This document shows positions 63,498-64,000 of a stretch of DNA of 64,000 bases, one piece after another. A model generated the notes under the pieces. It saw only the letters and a program-made list of their open reading frames with translations, had not been told where the DNA came from and ran no database searches. Both the position numbers and the translations under genes were made by a program. The DNA comes from Chersky-840 sp963764205 (GTDB lineage Bacteria; Actinomycetota; Acidimicrobiia; Acidimicrobiales; UBA8190): assembly GCA_963764205.1 (NCBI GenBank), contig CAVXRN010000006.1, positions 1,550,001 to 1,614,000 of the forward strand, in the 5' to 3' direction. The first letter of the stretch is position 1, and every line of letters begins with the position of its first letter.

Positions 63498-64000
63498 TCA
63501 CAGGCGATCACCTGGGCACAGCCGGCGGTAGGCGTCGTAGGCGCGCTGATCGGCCAAAACGGCGCCATATCGCTCGAGCATCACCCGTGAGCGCCAGCCG
63601 AAGAGCCGCATGGCGTCACCCTCACTCCCACCGCTAGCGAGCCACCGGTGAGCTGCTCCGTGCCTGAACTGGTGGGCGTGGAGATGCGGTACGCCGGCAT
63701 CCCGGCAGCGACGACGGATCATCTGAGCGATGCCCGAATCGGTGAGTCGGTCCCTTGGCCGCGAGCCAGAGAGCCGACGACGCGCTGTGCGAGTGGGACT
63801 TGACGAGCGCTGAGGTAGTGCTTGAGGGCGTCGCTCGTCTTGACGCCAAAGGGAACTGTTCGTCGGTCGGCTTCCCTTGCCCACCACATCGAAGACTTGG
63901 CGATCCCAATCGAGGTCGTCCACGCCGAGCCCGGTCACTTCAGCCAGGCGCACTCCACAGTCATACAGCACGCGCAAGATCGCGGCATCGCGTCGCTGCA
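63498..64000 (-). pseudogene. Tyrosine recombinase (integrase) C-terminal domain, with three +1 frameshifts, cut by the window edge
   Basis: Restored reading: RDAAILRVLYDCGVRLAEVTGLGVDDLDWD (catalytic Arg in VRLAEVTG), VFDVVGKGSRPT|TVPFGVKTSDALKHYLSAR|KSHSHSASSALWLAAKGP|LTDSGIAQMIRRRC, then HLHAHQFRHGAAHRWLASGGSEGDAMRLFGWRSRVMLERYG with the H-x-x-R and the terminal Tyr. Breaks lie near 63857, 63819 and 63733, each one base too many. All key residues of a tyrosine recombinase C-terminal domain are present. The 5' part is outside the window. Confidence 0.75.

Overview
The window is GC-rich with dense, often overlapping genes. It looks like a chromosomal segment of an actinobacterium, most likely of the Acidimicrobiia type. 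The signs are GYWLV..DGG.FAFGDA..FGS repeat proteins, an Rpf-like cell-wall lysozyme domain, a DUF2510-type GWW.DG.WYPP motif, DUF6325, many GTG starts, and Thr/Ser/Ala-rich secreted proteins. The taxonomy is inferred from gene content, not from a marker gene.

Left part (1-14.8 kb): mostly housekeeping. It holds the 3' end of a repeat protein, a pstSCAB phosphate-uptake operon (minus strand), a divergent Rrf2 regulator, an alpha/beta hydrolase, an Rpf-like protein with a long leader region, a 57-residue zinc-ribbon protein, surE, an aldose epimerase, a GAF-PAS-GGDEF-EAL cyclic-di-GMP protein, a small winged-helix regulator and a membrane endonuclease/exonuclease/phosphatase protein.

Polysaccharide block 1 (14.8-23.9 kb, minus strand): polyprenyl-phosphate sugar transferase, WecG/TagA transferase, sugar dehydrogenase, GT2, O-antigen ligase/polymerase, Wzz-like protein, and at the end a secreted TIM-barrel-type glycoside-hydrolase-like protein. 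An ECF sigma factor lies just upstream.

Surface-protein block (24.4-43.3 kb): an FMN hydroxyacid oxidase, a beta-propeller lipoprotein, a GT2, a secreted protein of about 2600 residues ending in four 798-bp Fn3+DUF4082 repeats, a frameshifted TolB-like propeller, then three consecutive secreted proteins. These three have unlike N-terminal halves but an identical C-terminal glycoside-hydrolase-like domain of about 404 residues, related to the one closing block 1.

Polysaccharide block 2 (43.3-53.0 kb): methyltransferase, NAD-dependent epimerase, two DegT aminotransferases, two left-handed-beta-helix acyltransferases, GT2, GT4 and a flippase. With block 1 this gives most steps from nucleotide-sugar synthesis to lipid-linked assembly, flipping and polymerisation of a surface glycan containing N-acylated amino sugars.

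Right part (53.5-64 kb): two secreted GH16 proteins (one broken by two frameshifts), small unknown proteins, a DUF6325 pair, tRNA-Lys, tRNA-His and tRNA-Arg, then a broken HTH gene and a broken tyrosine recombinase running off the edge, possibly one border of an integrated element.

The most interesting features are the constant-tail/variable-head secreted protein cassette beside the glycan genes, a shared beta-sandwich-like module scattered through the secreted proteins, the mosaic 798-bp repeats, and eight frame breaks that all go in the same (+1) direction.
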